Origin: Rhodosporidiobolus odoratus | Taxonomy: Eukaryota > Basidiomycota > Microbotryomycetes > Sporidiobolales > Sporidiobolaceae | DNA: 64,000 nucleotides | NCBI GenBank assembly: GCA_034387635.1 | Contig: JAOANU010000002.1 | Coordinates: 496,001-560,000 of the forward strand | Direction: 5' to 3' | In this document: positions 45,101 through 55,642 of the stretch, in pieces | Numbering within the stretch: the stretch's first letter is position 1 | Layout: every line of letters begins with the position of its first letter | Translations under genes and position numbers: made by a program | The notes under the pieces: generated by a model | Told to the model about the DNA's origin: nothing | The model's database searches: none | The model's input: the letters and a program-made list of their open reading frames with translations, nothing else

Positions 45101-46831
45101 GTTGTTGCCGACAGCGCAGCCCTTGCAGGGCGTACCGAAAACCTGGAACTCGGCAAGACCGACCTGAGAGGTAGAGGCAGATACGGAGGTAACGTAGAGG
45201 AAGATGGAGTCGGTAACGACCGTGCCCGAGAGCGAGACGAGCGTGGCGGATCCATCGTTGGCGAGCGCACCGACGGAGATAGTCGAGTCGTCGGCGAACG
45301 TGAGGGTCGCGCCAGTCATGCGGTCTGTCAAGGGCAGCCCGTCGTCAGCAGCAGGAAGGCGACGAGAGACACAGATAGCGCACCGTTCTGGTTAGGACGG
45401 TCGTTCAAGATGATGTCAGTGACGGTGTACGGCTGGTTCCAGGAGAGCTGGATCCACGCGCCGACCGTCTCGCCGTAAGAGGACCATTCGGCAGACGAGT
45501 TACCGGGGTAACCCTGGATGTTGCCGTCAATGGCGGCGGAGGCGGGTTGAGTTGACCATTCGCTCGAAGCAATGACACCTGCGAGAGGGGCGATATCCGT
45601 GCCGTTGGGAAGAGAGACGGGCGCAAGGGCTGAGCCGGTGTAAGACTGCGCCTTGAGATATTCATTGACGATGTACTGTCTGCAAAGTCAGAGGAATGTG
45701 AGCTGGTGCAGGCGAAGTACAGGGAAGAAGCATATGTACCTCTGTAGCCAGTAAGCCTCTCCGCGACCAGCAGCAACGCAGGCCGAGTATGACTGACATT
45801 CGGCAGAGTCCCAGGGAGTGTACGCGAAAAAAGCATCGGCTTTGGCCTGGAAGGTCGGATCGGTCGTTTGCATGGTCGGAGGGAAGTTTTGAACAGGGTA
45901 ACCCATGTATCCGCTGATACTGGCGTTTGAGGCGTAGCTTGCCTGGAGCTCAGCAGTAAGTCGACCGACAGTCAAGTGGTCGGCATGGTCTCCGGCATCG
46001 TAGTCCGACATGTAGTCGACTGCGGGACGACGGAAGTCAGCGCAGGAAAGTGAGATGCAAAACAACGTGGGACTGACGGGTACGGATCGTAGTAGGCTGT
46101 AAAGCAGTGATGATCTCGCTCAACGCTCCCTTCAGCGTAGAAAGTGTATAGGTGGCAGTCTTCGGCTGGTTGGTGATCTTGGAGATCGACCCGAAGTACA
46201 GCATGCGAAGGGACTGGTAACCCGTAGTAGGAAATCCGGAACCATCCATGTTGCCGTCCGGCAGACGGAAGAAGACCTTCTGTATTTGAGGCGCGGCGGT
46301 AAGCGTGCGGACCGTGACGGGCTGGCCACCGAAGACGGCAGAGAACTCCGTGTAGGCGTTGCTGACGCCGGCCATCTGGGCATAGGCGGCCTGGTTACCC
46401 GACTCGCGTGCGGAGAAGTAGGTGCTGCCGGTCGTTCCGGAATCACCAGCAGTCAGGATGATAGCTATCGAACGGGCGGAGCGTCAGGCGGAAGAAGCTG
46501 TAAGGCCGGAGGATACAACATACTGGTCTGACATTTTCCGCCTTGCACATCCCCCAGCAAATCAGGAGAACCGAAGAGGATCTCGTCATCAGCGTGAGCG
46601 ATCAGGAAAACCGAGCCGCTGTTTAGAGTGCGAAAATGAGGGCGGCAAGGAGTAGTCGGGAGAAATGGTTTCGTGAGCCCCAACGGTCCTTCTCTGCATT
46701 TTCGTCAAGGCCACTACCAAAAAGGAGCCATAGTCAACGCACCCGACACAATTGAACACCGACGCCGAGATGAAGGTAAACTGGCAAGCCAGGAGGACGA
46801 GGGTAGTGAGACCCGCAGAGGATCCTCGCAT
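42164..46831 (-). CDS. Large secreted PIG-L-type deacetylase with discoidin-like modules and Asn/Ser-rich repeats
   Basis: The signal peptide is MRGSSAGLTTLVLLACQFTFISA. The first domain is PIG-L/LmbE-like: GSVFLIAHADDEILFGSPDL contains the zinc-binding AHADDE motif, SARESGNQAAYAQMAGV follows, and YDAGDHADHLTVGR holds the second metal-binding HxxH. This family removes acetyl groups from GlcNAc-containing substrates. Three similar ~150-residue modules come next, each with an ATASSS/AAIDGN-like start, a DGYKEDGSG or similar turn, EWAS.GE..GAW(I/L)..SWP, a DRPN.ND link and a closing GLSEIAAFY-type strand. These resemble F5/8 type C (discoidin-like) carbohydrate-binding folds. A repeat-rich NSTSYL region and Ser/Ala-rich stalk follow. 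A fourth module (QEWVASGTTGQWVEFNWD) and a short hydrophobic end (TLGSVFGLFGLRA) finish it. About 1,350 residues. Confidence 0.8.
43662..43751 (-). repeat. 18-base tandem repeat coding for NSTSYL units
   Basis: Five near-identical 18-base units encode Tyr-Leu-Asn-Ser-Thr-Ser repeated inside the PIG-L protein. Every unit contains an N-glycosylation sequon (NST). Related NST sequons continue on both sides of the array. Confidence 0.85.
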
Positions 46832-47834
46832 TTCGGAATGTGTGGAGGTGGGGAGAAGCCGGGTTGGCGTGTGAAGGAGGCGCAAAGGCCTTGTAGTTGG
46901 TTCGAACGGGAGGAGGGAAGCGCAATCAATGCGAGCTCTGGAGGGCCATAGTCAGTACGTGAGTAGGATGCGAGAAAAAGGAGGGAGGAAGCGCACCGTA
47001 TGGCCTCAAGTCACTTGAACGGCGCCGAGCAGAAAGTTGAAAGAACGAGAGTCGCTGTCGTATAGACTTGCTCGAGCAGAGCGTCGAGCACAAGACAGAA
47101 GAGAAGGCGGAAGTTGGCGGAAGAGGCGCACGACGGTGTCGATGGGCTCAAAAAGCGAGAAAGCGTAGCAGAAGGTCCGGCCACACCTCGAGCCGTCCTA
47201 TCGAGGGTTTGTGAGCGTATCCAAGCAACGAATGGAGAGCCTGGAAGGCTGGACCTGGCGAGAGGCTGGTCTGGGAGGTGGATTTCGGCTTCGGGTGGTT
47301 TGACGCATGGCCATGTTCGGAAATGGCTATGATGAAGCCGAGTCCAGACGTTGGGGTCATAGTAGGTCTTTCTGTCAAGTCAGAGTGCGGAATCGACGAA
47401 AAGGGAAAGATGAAGAAAACGTCTCGCCTCCTCCACTGCGCTTGCTCTGTCCGGCCAATCTTCCCCAGGGGATGAGACCCTGTCTAGCTGACTCTGCTTG
47501 CCCTGTTTCATCCACTTATGCCGTCAATCCCGAAGCTGGTCTGCCCGCCCTCGTCCCTGATCTGCCCGCTTTCCATAATCGTATAACCGCTTGTTATCCT
47601 GCTCTGAAACGCCCGCTGAACCGCTTCCCGACCCTATACAAGGCTCACCAGAGCTCGCATTCCCTCTTTCCGCACCCTCTGTCGTTTCGTCGCCCGCGAG
47701 CCTCTGCAAACGGACCTTCCTCGTCTTCGACAGTCCTTTACACCGTCAGCGCAGGCGTTGCGATCGGTTCCGTTCATCCTTACCGCCCGTCGGCATCCTC
47801 GTCTGTCCTTTCTGCCGAGCCACATTCACCAAAG
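46832..47834. other. Divergent intergenic region
   Basis: About 1 kb lies between the starts of the PIG-L gene (-) and the small secreted protein (+). The last 400 bases are CT-rich on the plus strand. A B-box-like GGTTCGAA at about 46897 is not part of any tRNA fold. Confidence 0.5.
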
Positions 47835-48647
47835 ATGCGTGCCGCCTTCACCCTCGTCCTCGCCGCCCTCGTCGCTGGCGCTTTCGCCGCGCCTGACCAT
47901 CAGAACATGAACCGTCATGCCCGGCAGCAACGCGCATGGTACGTACATGCCTTCGTCTCCGAGAAAGAAGGCTGCAACTGATGAACTTCTTGCTGTGCAG
48001 GGGTCAGCGTCGTGCCCTTTCTTCTTCCTCGTCAGGATCCAAAGCCTCGTCTGCCGCAGCCGCGACTGGCACTTTCCTCTCCGAGGTACCTGACAACGCA
48101 AACAAGGTCGTCACCGTGTCCAACACTGCCGCTGCCGCTGCTCAAGCGACGCAAGCCGCTCAGGGAGTCACTCAAAGTGCGACGGGTCCATTGAGCTGCT
48201 CGAACACGGGTGCTTTCGGCGCCTCCTGCGACCCGAACTCGGGCTCCTGCTGGTAAGCACCCTTCGCTTTGCATCGGCAGTCAGGCCTCACTCTGTCGTT
48301 CTCTCCTTGCCTTCCTCGCAGCCAAACCGGCCTCACCTGCTCCGGCAAAGTCTGCGCCTACCTCTGCTCCATCGACACCACCGAGCCGTACTGCGACGCC
48401 AGCTTTCCTTGCAACGAGGAACTCGGCTACACTTGCTACAAGAGCCGTTGCCGTCCTCCCACGGGCGCGGTTCGCGTTGGAAACGGCGAGACTTGCGATC
48501 AGGGCTCGGGTAACACCAGGTTCTGGTGCGTATCCCAGATTCCTCTCTGGACCGTTCTGCGCGCGGCTCACCCTTTTCGTGTCCTGCAGTATTCCCGGCA
48601 AGGGTATCTGTGCCAGCGGAAAGTGCACTTCTTGCACTCAGCACTAG
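47835..48647 (+). CDS. Small secreted Cys-rich protein
   Basis: The signal peptide is MRAAFTLVLAALVAGAFAAP. Exon 1 ends at NRHARQQRAW; the HARQQR stretch could be a Kex2-like processing site. A Ser/Ala-rich segment with a NKVVTVSNTAAAA stretch leads to a Cys-rich domain: LSCSNTGAFGASCDPNSGSC, CQTGLTCSGKVCAYLC, YCDASFPCNEELGYTCYKSRC, NGETCDQGSG and GKGICASGKCTSCTQH. There are about 18 Cys in roughly 110 residues, with CxxGxxC-type spacing. Four exons; stop TAG at 48645-48647. I do not recognise a named family. Small secreted Cys-rich proteins of fungi are often wall proteins or effectors, but nothing here fixes the role. Confidence 0.75.
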
Positions 48648-49200
48648 ACAATCCACCCTTCGGACCAACCTCCCGCCGTTGGTCGCCAACCTTCCACTCG
48701 TACGGCCCTCGTCTCGTCGATATACCTACCTCCCCTTTGTCTGTCCCTCCCGACTTGCTCGATAGTTCTCCTTCCTACTTGTAGCTTTTCCACACTGTAG
48801 CGGGAGCTCGTACTTCCTTGTGATCGATACCCTTGCTCTGTACGCGACTCGTCGATGTATGAGGTCGCGAGCCCAGTGTGGCTGCGAGAAGGAGGGTGAG
48901 AAAGCTTGCGGCTTCGCACGCGAGCGATTCTTGCCTTCTCTTTCTCCTCCAGTCTCAAGCTCTATCAACTGGATCCACCAGTCACTTCTTGGCAGCGTGA
49001 GCGGACTCGAGTGCCACTGTCGAGCGCGCGCTACATCCTTGACCGCGGAAGTGAGAGAGAAGAAAAGACCCTAGGGAAGACAAAGCTACGGGAGGTCTTG
49101 AACGTGAACAGCCTCGGAATGATGAACCCATGCAAAGTATGACGATACAACACTCTATGCTATCCTATGCGCAAGAAATCCCAACCAACACAGAACAATT
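48648..49200. other. Intergenic region between convergent genes
   Basis: These are the 3' flanks of the Cys-rich gene and the HtrL-like gene. No supported frame is present. Confidence 0.5.
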
Positions 49201-50981
49201 TCACCACTCCGACCTAACCGTCGCCTCCAATCCCTCCCTCCCAGCCTCATCCCCCCCACCCTGCAACTCCCCTCCCATATGCTGAGCAACCCTCGCCAAT
49301 CGTTGCTCCGACTCCTCGAGCGCCGCATACTCGGGTCCGTTCCAGGCGGGGATCTGACAATCTCGTCCGTCGGCGAAATCTTCGAAACGGAACCACATGT
49401 CGGGACCGCATTCGGGACCTTGGGCCCAGGCCATGTTCTGTTGATGCCAATGCGAAGAAGCAGTCAGTGCACACGCGGGGGGGAAAGGAAGGAAGGAAGG
49501 AAGGACGAAAGACACGGAGAAAGAACAGGAAGAACCCGGCGCACCTGAACATAGATCTTCTTCCAATTCAACCTAGCAGCCTGAGTCCAAACCGGTTGTT
49601 CCTTCGCCGCAAACCTCTGCATAGCACTCTGAAGTACCGTAACCCTTCTAGTCTCTTCCTCCCACATCTCGACGCCCTCCTTCTTTCCTCCGAACCAGCC
49701 GCCTTGGAGACGGTCTTCGCGGTCCATTTCGTCGGTTCGATGGACAGATTTGGCCCATCTCGTACCGGGGGAGAAGGGTACTGTGGTAGAGGCTAGGACG
49801 ATGGTGTCGGACGGGAGGGCGGAATAGAGCTTGTCGAGAACGGAGGGGAGGGCGTTGAAGGTGTGAGAAATCGAGGAGTCACGGAAGCCACCGGCGTCGA
49901 CCTATCCAGACAGCATTCGACAAGGGTTAATAACTCATGACTAAACAGCTCAGGTAGGCAACAGCATGTGGGGGCTGGAAAAGCACGCACCCAGAAGAAG
50001 TAGTCACTCCCATACGGGTTCTGCTCCGCCGCATCCCTTACAATCCAAGGTTTGGCAGTCCAGACGCCATACACATCCGGAACATGCACATGCTTCTCCG
50101 GGTCAATCTTGTGCTGAGTGACTGCCCAGGCGTGTCCTCCTAGCGCTTGAAGCGGCGGCATCTCGAAAGGTGATGAGTAGGTCGTGATTAGGGTTATGGG
50201 CTGCAAACGAGCAGGGTCAGGACAAGACGTCCGGTACGACAGGGCAGGCCGGGCATGACTCACTTTGTTTCCTCGCAAATTCTTCACGTAAGCAGCAAGC
50301 GTCGGGGCGCAGTAGAAAATGATAGGCAGCTCGACGGAGTGCAGGAAATTGGTGAGCCATTCGTGATACTCTGCAGTGAGAAGACGGGGGTCAGCTCGGG
50401 TGCGAAGAACCACAGAGTAGGCGAGAAGGAGACACACCGCTGACCCGGTGCTTCTTCCCGTTGTCGACACGGTAGAAGCTCGAAACGATGGTCACCGGCG
50501 CCTGCATCCCCGCTATCGGCAACTTCTGCACCTGCTTTGTTTCCGCCGACGCCGACTCCTGCGCACTCGCCGTCATCCCTACCAGTTCCGCCTCGACTTT
50601 TCCTCGCACACTCGTCACTGCTTCCTGCGCTACTTCTGCCCCGCGTCCCGCACCACCAAAGGGTGCATACTGCGCTACACTGGGTGCATAACTCGAATTG
50701 CTGACCAGCAAGACGAGGAAGAGGAGGCCAGCGAGCCCCCACCCAGCATACGCTGCAAATCGCAACGAGCGAAGGTTGCGCGGGACGCGTGGTCGACGGG
50801 CGTAAGCGTCGTTGAGGAGTTCAGCGTGCGACTCGTGCGCCAAGGGAAGCGTTTCGGATTTGAAGTCGACGGAGGGACGTCGAGAAGTAGTGGAGGAGGG
50901 GTTGGCGAGACCGGTTACGCTGAGGGCGCGGTAGTGAGCGGCGCTGGACATGTCGGAAGCACGTGTGCTGCTTGAATTCAT
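49201..50981 (-). CDS. Type II membrane protein with HtrL/YibB-like glycosyltransferase-type domain
   Basis: The N-terminal ~85 residues are cytosolic and basic (ARRPRVPRNLRSLR) and are followed by one helix (FAAYAGWGLAGLLFLVLLVS), typical of Golgi type II enzymes. After a stem, the lumenal domain begins PVTIVSSFYRVDNGKKH and continues YHEWLTNFLHSVELPIIFYC, ITLITTYSSPFEMPPL, VPDVYGVWTAKPWIVRDAAE and YFFWVDAGGFRDSS. This layout of an N-terminal TIVS-F strand, a W-K-P-W-(I/L)-(V/L) motif and FFWVDAG is that of the HtrL/YibB (WbcM) family found in bacterial sugar-polymer loci. The mid and C-terminal exons end with DMWFRFEDFADGRDC and EATVRSEW. Enzyme activity is not proven for many family members. 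It is divergent from the transporter-GT47 fusion. Confidence 0.65.
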
Positions 50982-51536
50982 TTCTTGCTTGAACTTGTTG
51001 TGCGCGTGTCGGCTTATGAGCCGTGTAAAGTGCCAGCGAAGGCCTCGAAATGACGGTTGCCGGCAAGCGGAGAAATTGTGCGGAAGTGACGGGGCGAAGG
51101 AGAAATGGCTGTGCAGAAGCAGTTGATGTTGATCATGTTTCAACTGATGATTCGGCAGGATCAGCGAGACAAGGGGAGAGAAGAAGAGAAAATGTCCGGA
51201 AAGGGAAGGCGCCTCGGGTTGAACCAGCCACCAAAGTCTCTTCCCCTGTCCTGCCATTCTTGCTGTACCTGCTACCTAACTGCGCCTGGCCTGTCATAGA
51301 CCCGGCCAAAATGGGTCATCCAATACCAGGCTGGTTTCAACCCATTTCAATCCTGCTCTGATCTCACGGCCAGGAGATCAACATTGTCTTCCGGACTTCC
51401 TCACCGCTAAAGCTGCGATTCCGGAGGGTTGTTGGCATACTCCCGCACTCCAGACATCTGCTGGTCAGACGCTCTCCCCTCCCGCTTGCTCTCGTCGTCG
51501 TCTAGGGTCGCTCGTTGTCTGCCATCGGCACTCACC
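50982..51536. promoter_or_regulatory. Divergent promoter region of the glycosylation gene pair
   Basis: The 555 bases between the HtrL-like start (-) and the fusion-gene start (+) must drive both. No TATA box is obvious; the part nearest the plus-strand start is CT-rich. Confidence 0.5.
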
Positions 51537-54500
51537 ATGAGCAGCTCGCCCTTCTCTCCACGCGCACTGTCGCTGGCAGCAGTATGCATTCAGTCGACAG
51601 CATTGGCCATCGTGTACGTCCCGTCCTTCGCCGCAGAGAGCGAACGAAGCGAGCTGACCCTCCCTTTCCTCCTTCAGCCTTCATGTCTCGCAAGCTCACC
51701 TCGCACCAGGTCAAGCACAGTACAGGGCCTCGAGTGCAGTTCTCATCACCGGTGCGTACCAGCTGGGTCCTGCGGGAGGAATTGCAAAGCTGACGGGAGG
51801 CCGTTCCGCAGAACTCGGAAAGCTGGTCCTTTCCCTCCTCCTCGCACTTCGGGATACCATGAAGGAGCAAGCGACCCTCCTCGCACCGCGGCACAAGCTT
51901 CCTTCTCCTGAACTGTATGCCAGCGGGGCAGCCGTCTTGGAGAAGGACCTCTACCGGGACGACCCTTACGACACTACCCCTCCCCCTTCCGCTCTTCTCC
52001 AGCCAAACCACCTCCGCCGACGCTCCTCCGTCGCTCGCAACTCTACTTTCTCTATCACCCTTGAGATGGACGACCCCTCCGCTCCTGGCGTTACTCGCTT
52101 CCCCGAATCTTCCTCCCTCGCCTCGTTCAAATGGCCTCACAAGCCCATTTCGGCGCAGGTCACCGAGAAGTTGAGGAAGATCTCGCCTGATGGTCATGCG
52201 CCGGCGGATCCGAAGGTGCTCAAATTGCTGGATGATCCGAGACTGTGGTTAAGACGGAGGAGGCTGGGAGTCGTAAGGATGCTTTGGGAAGATATCTTTG
52301 GCGGAGACTGGTGGAAAATGGCGGTTCCGGCAGTGCTGTTTGCTCTGCAGAACAACCTCATGTGCGTACTTTATGCTATTCTTTTGGCGGGGCGCGGACG
52401 ACTGATGCCTTTTCTTCGCGTCTTCAGCTACATTGCTGCACGCAATCTCTCCGTTCCAGTTTTCCAGATCACCTTCCAGCTGAAAGTGAGCACATTTTCC
52501 GCTCCTGATCATGCTGCAGCCTGGCTGACGCACTCTTGTCCATAGACCCTCATCACTGCGGTATGCGCGGTGCTTATGCTGGGCCGCCGCCTCGCCCTCG
52601 TTCAGTGGGTCGCCCTCGTTACGCTTGGTCTCGGAGTTGCGACTATGCAGCTCGGCGCCATTCATGCCAAAGCGAACGACTCGCACGGACACGGAAGCCA
52701 CCCCGCTACCGAATCAGAGTCGATGAACTACGTCGCAGGCGTTTCGGCCGTTCTCATCTCCTGCTTCTCCAGCGCAATCGCCGCGACTTACTTCGAGCTT
52801 GTCATCAAGCGCAAGCCGGTCGTTCCGCCTGTCGAGGAGTTTATGCTCGTCGCCCCGCCGACAATCAAGCCCGCGAGCCTTTGGGTCCGCAACATCCAGC
52901 TCTCATTCTTCTCCTCGATCATCGGCCTCTGCGTCGTCCTTTTCCAGGCAAACGATGTGCATTTCCACGGCTTGAGCGGTCTGTCGCTTGACTTCAAGGG
53001 CATGGTTGACCCGTTGGAGCATTGGTACGATCCGGTGGTCAAGGCGGGAGAAGGCTTCTTTGAGGGCTTCCACCCGATGGCCTGGGCCGTTATCTTCCTG
53101 CAGACGGTCGGAGGCTTGCTCATCGGTGCGTTTCTTCGATCTCTGTTAGCTACACCTGATCGCTTGCTTATATTCTACGTCCCTTGCAGCTGTCGCGATC
53201 AAGCACGCCGACAACGTCGCCAAAGGCTTCGCCCTCTCCATCTCTATCGTTTTCACTTTCCTCCTCTCCGTCATCCTCTTCGACTTCCAGCTATCCGCCT
53301 CTTCGATCATTGGTGGCGCAACGGTCGTCAGCTCCACCCTCCTCTTCGAGATGGCGCCCAAAGACATTCGTCAGCTTTTCACTGCCGACCGATACAGCGG
53401 AGGCAAGCCGATCCTGCGTAGGTGGCACTATATACTCCTCGTGGTCCTTGCCACGGTCTTCGGCGCGGCGCTCTTCCCGACTAAGCACCTTTCGGTCACT
53501 ACGGCGGCGTGGGACTTGATGAGCGAATCCATGGAGCAGCACCCGGTTCGCTTGCCTACCGTCGCTGTTGCCGATTTGTCGCACATCAACATCCCGTTCG
53601 ACGCGGCAGCTGGACCGGGAGTCTGCGGTTGGGGAGTACGAACGCTGCGCGGTACTACGAAGGAGCCTTATGGTTCTTCCCATCCGGTCTCTTCAGTACG
53701 TTGGGATCCACACCCTGTCTTAGTTCCCTCTACAGATGCTCACCCCAGCTTTCTCTCGCAGGACTACCCTTACTGGGTCACCAACACCGATCAATACGCC
53801 CTTGACGATATCCTCACGACTCGTCTTCAAACCTATACCAAATCCGTTCCCCTCCTCTCGACCCCATCTCCCGACTTCATCTACCTTCCCGTTCTTTCTC
53901 AGATCTGGGCCAACCCGTGGGGCTGCAATGCCCCCGAGCTTCTGGACGGCATCCGCCGCACGACCCAGTATATGCGCGACCTCGCCGCATCTGTTGGTCA
54001 GACCCGGTACCCTCGTATCGTCGTTCCCATCGCGACCATTCGCAGCAACCTTGAGCGCGAGGTCTTCACGCCCGAGATCATGGAGGAGCTGAAAGATAGC
54101 GTCGTCCTTGTCTCGATCGAGAACGCACCGAAGACACACAAGGAGGGAATGAAGTACCTCATCGACGTCCCTTGTTCGTTGTCTTTTTTCTCCTTTCACC
54201 CATAACTCCCTCTGACTGATCCTTTGCGTACTCTACAGACCCCACCGCTTTCCATCTTTCCGCCTCTCCCCTCGGCACGAAGCCTTCTCTCGGCGACCAG
54301 TTCCTCCACGCCGAGCGTCCCTACCTCCTTCACTACGCCGCCGCCGCCTCTCATCCCTGGGGTCTCCCCGCATCCGACCCCTTCAACGGCTTCGCCCTCC
54401 GCGCCTCCCTCTATAAGCAGTTCTCCGACTACGTCGCATCCCCTCCTCCCGACTCCACCTCTCGCATCGTGTTCGACGACATCACCAATTCGTTCGACGG

Positions 54501-55065
54501 TGCCCAAAACCTCACCATGTTCCACGAGCACATGTCACAAGCGACCTTCTGCCCTCAACCCGCAGGTGACTCTCCCTCCCGCCGAGCGTTCTACGAATCC
54601 CTCCTCCTCGGTTGCATTCCCGTCATTTTCCGCGAACGCTCTTACGGTCGTCTCTTCCCTTCCTCTCCCGAGATCAACGAATTGAGCCGTTACACGGTTT
54701 ACATCGACGAGAACGACATGATCAACAACCATGGTCCTTCGCTCGTTCAACGACTGGAAGCTATCTCTCCCGTCGAAATCAGGAGGATGCAGAAGCATAT
54801 TCGAAGAATCGCGCCCAAGTTACAATGGGCTCTTCCGGAAGAGGAGCAATGGTTCCCCCAACCTGGACAGGACCTACCCGTTGGAACGCCAATCTTTAAC
54901 CTGACTCAGGCGAAGGAGCAAGAAATCCGATTGGGACCGTCTCAACCCGACGCGTTTTCGACTTTGTTGAAGGAGTTGGCGGCAATTAGGGATGGGGAGT
55001 GGGTTCCTGGGGTGGCGAGGGATTTGAGGAAGGGGATGCAGAAGTTTGGGAGACCTTTGCGATGA
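51537..55065 (+). CDS. Nucleotide-sugar transporter fused to a GT47 exostosin-type glycosyltransferase
   Basis: Eight exons (51537-51613, 51678-51751, 51812-52361, 52428-52485, 52546-53125, 53190-53695, 53762-54173, 54239-55065) give one 1,027-residue frame. The first ~600 residues are a nucleotide-sugar transporter of the UDP-Gal/CMP-sialate type: ASSAVLITELGKLVLSLLL, YIAARNLSVPVFQITFQLK, LGRRLALVQWVALVTLGLGV, FSSAIAATYFELVIKRKP and SIIGGATVVSSTLLFEMAP, with a ~160-residue cytosolic insert after helix 2. A basic linker (GGKPILRRW) and an extra helix (YILLVVLATVFGAALF) lead to an exostosin domain: WVTNTDQYALDD, FIYLPVLSQIW, RIVVPIATIRSNLE, FALRASLYKQF, and the conserved FCPQPAGDSPSRRAFYE then LLLGCIPVIF. 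Predicted topology places this domain in the Golgi lumen. Confidence 0.85.
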
Positions 55066-55642
55066 GGGGGGGTCCTCTTTTCTTTTTTTTCCTGACCCGC
55101 TGTCTTGTTCTGTTGGTGGTCTCTCCCGGATGGGGTGTACCATTCTCTTCTTGGCTGTTTCGTGTTGTCTCTTGAGCTTGTTGTACCCTGCTTATATAGC
55201 CTATACCCCCTCATCTTCATTAATCACTGTATCCCCCTCTCTTAGCTCATTCTCATCGTCATACCGGTGTAACTCTACATCATTCGCATTCTTATTGCCG
55301 CTCTTGGGTCTCTCGCAGGACACAAGCGCGAGACGCCGCTTACGTTCTACTAGAATCGGTCTGACAGCACAACGCGCTTGACTTCCCGCGGCCTCATCGA
55401 CACATGGAGTACGTCAGCGGCAGAGACGGAAGAAAAAGGCGCCAAATGCGGTCGGGCGGAAGGGAAAGCCAAGCAAAACCGTTCAGGCCCGCACGCAGTC
55501 GGAAGAAAGTCATCAGTTTTTGACAGCAAACGAACACGGAAAGTTTTACAAGGGTATGCCACCACTCCTCTCCACCTCACGTCCATCCATCGTTCCCTAC
55601 TCTCCCAATCCTCGCTTCATCCCGACCCAGTCCGACCCAAGC
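55066..55642. other. Intergenic region between convergent genes
   Basis: These are the 3' flanks of the fusion gene and clathrin light chain. No supported coding frame is present. Confidence 0.5.

Noticed and set aside
46890..46910. tRNA B-box-like GGTTCGAA
   Set aside because: The following bases do not fit the B box, and no A box, acceptor stem or anticodon arm can be drawn around it.
53351..54205. Separate GT47 gene starting at the ATG in MAPKDIRQLF
   Set aside because: The frame is continuous with the transporter exon, there is no stop before it, and the following exons keep phase with the upstream ones. Separate initiation remains testable but is not the simplest reading.
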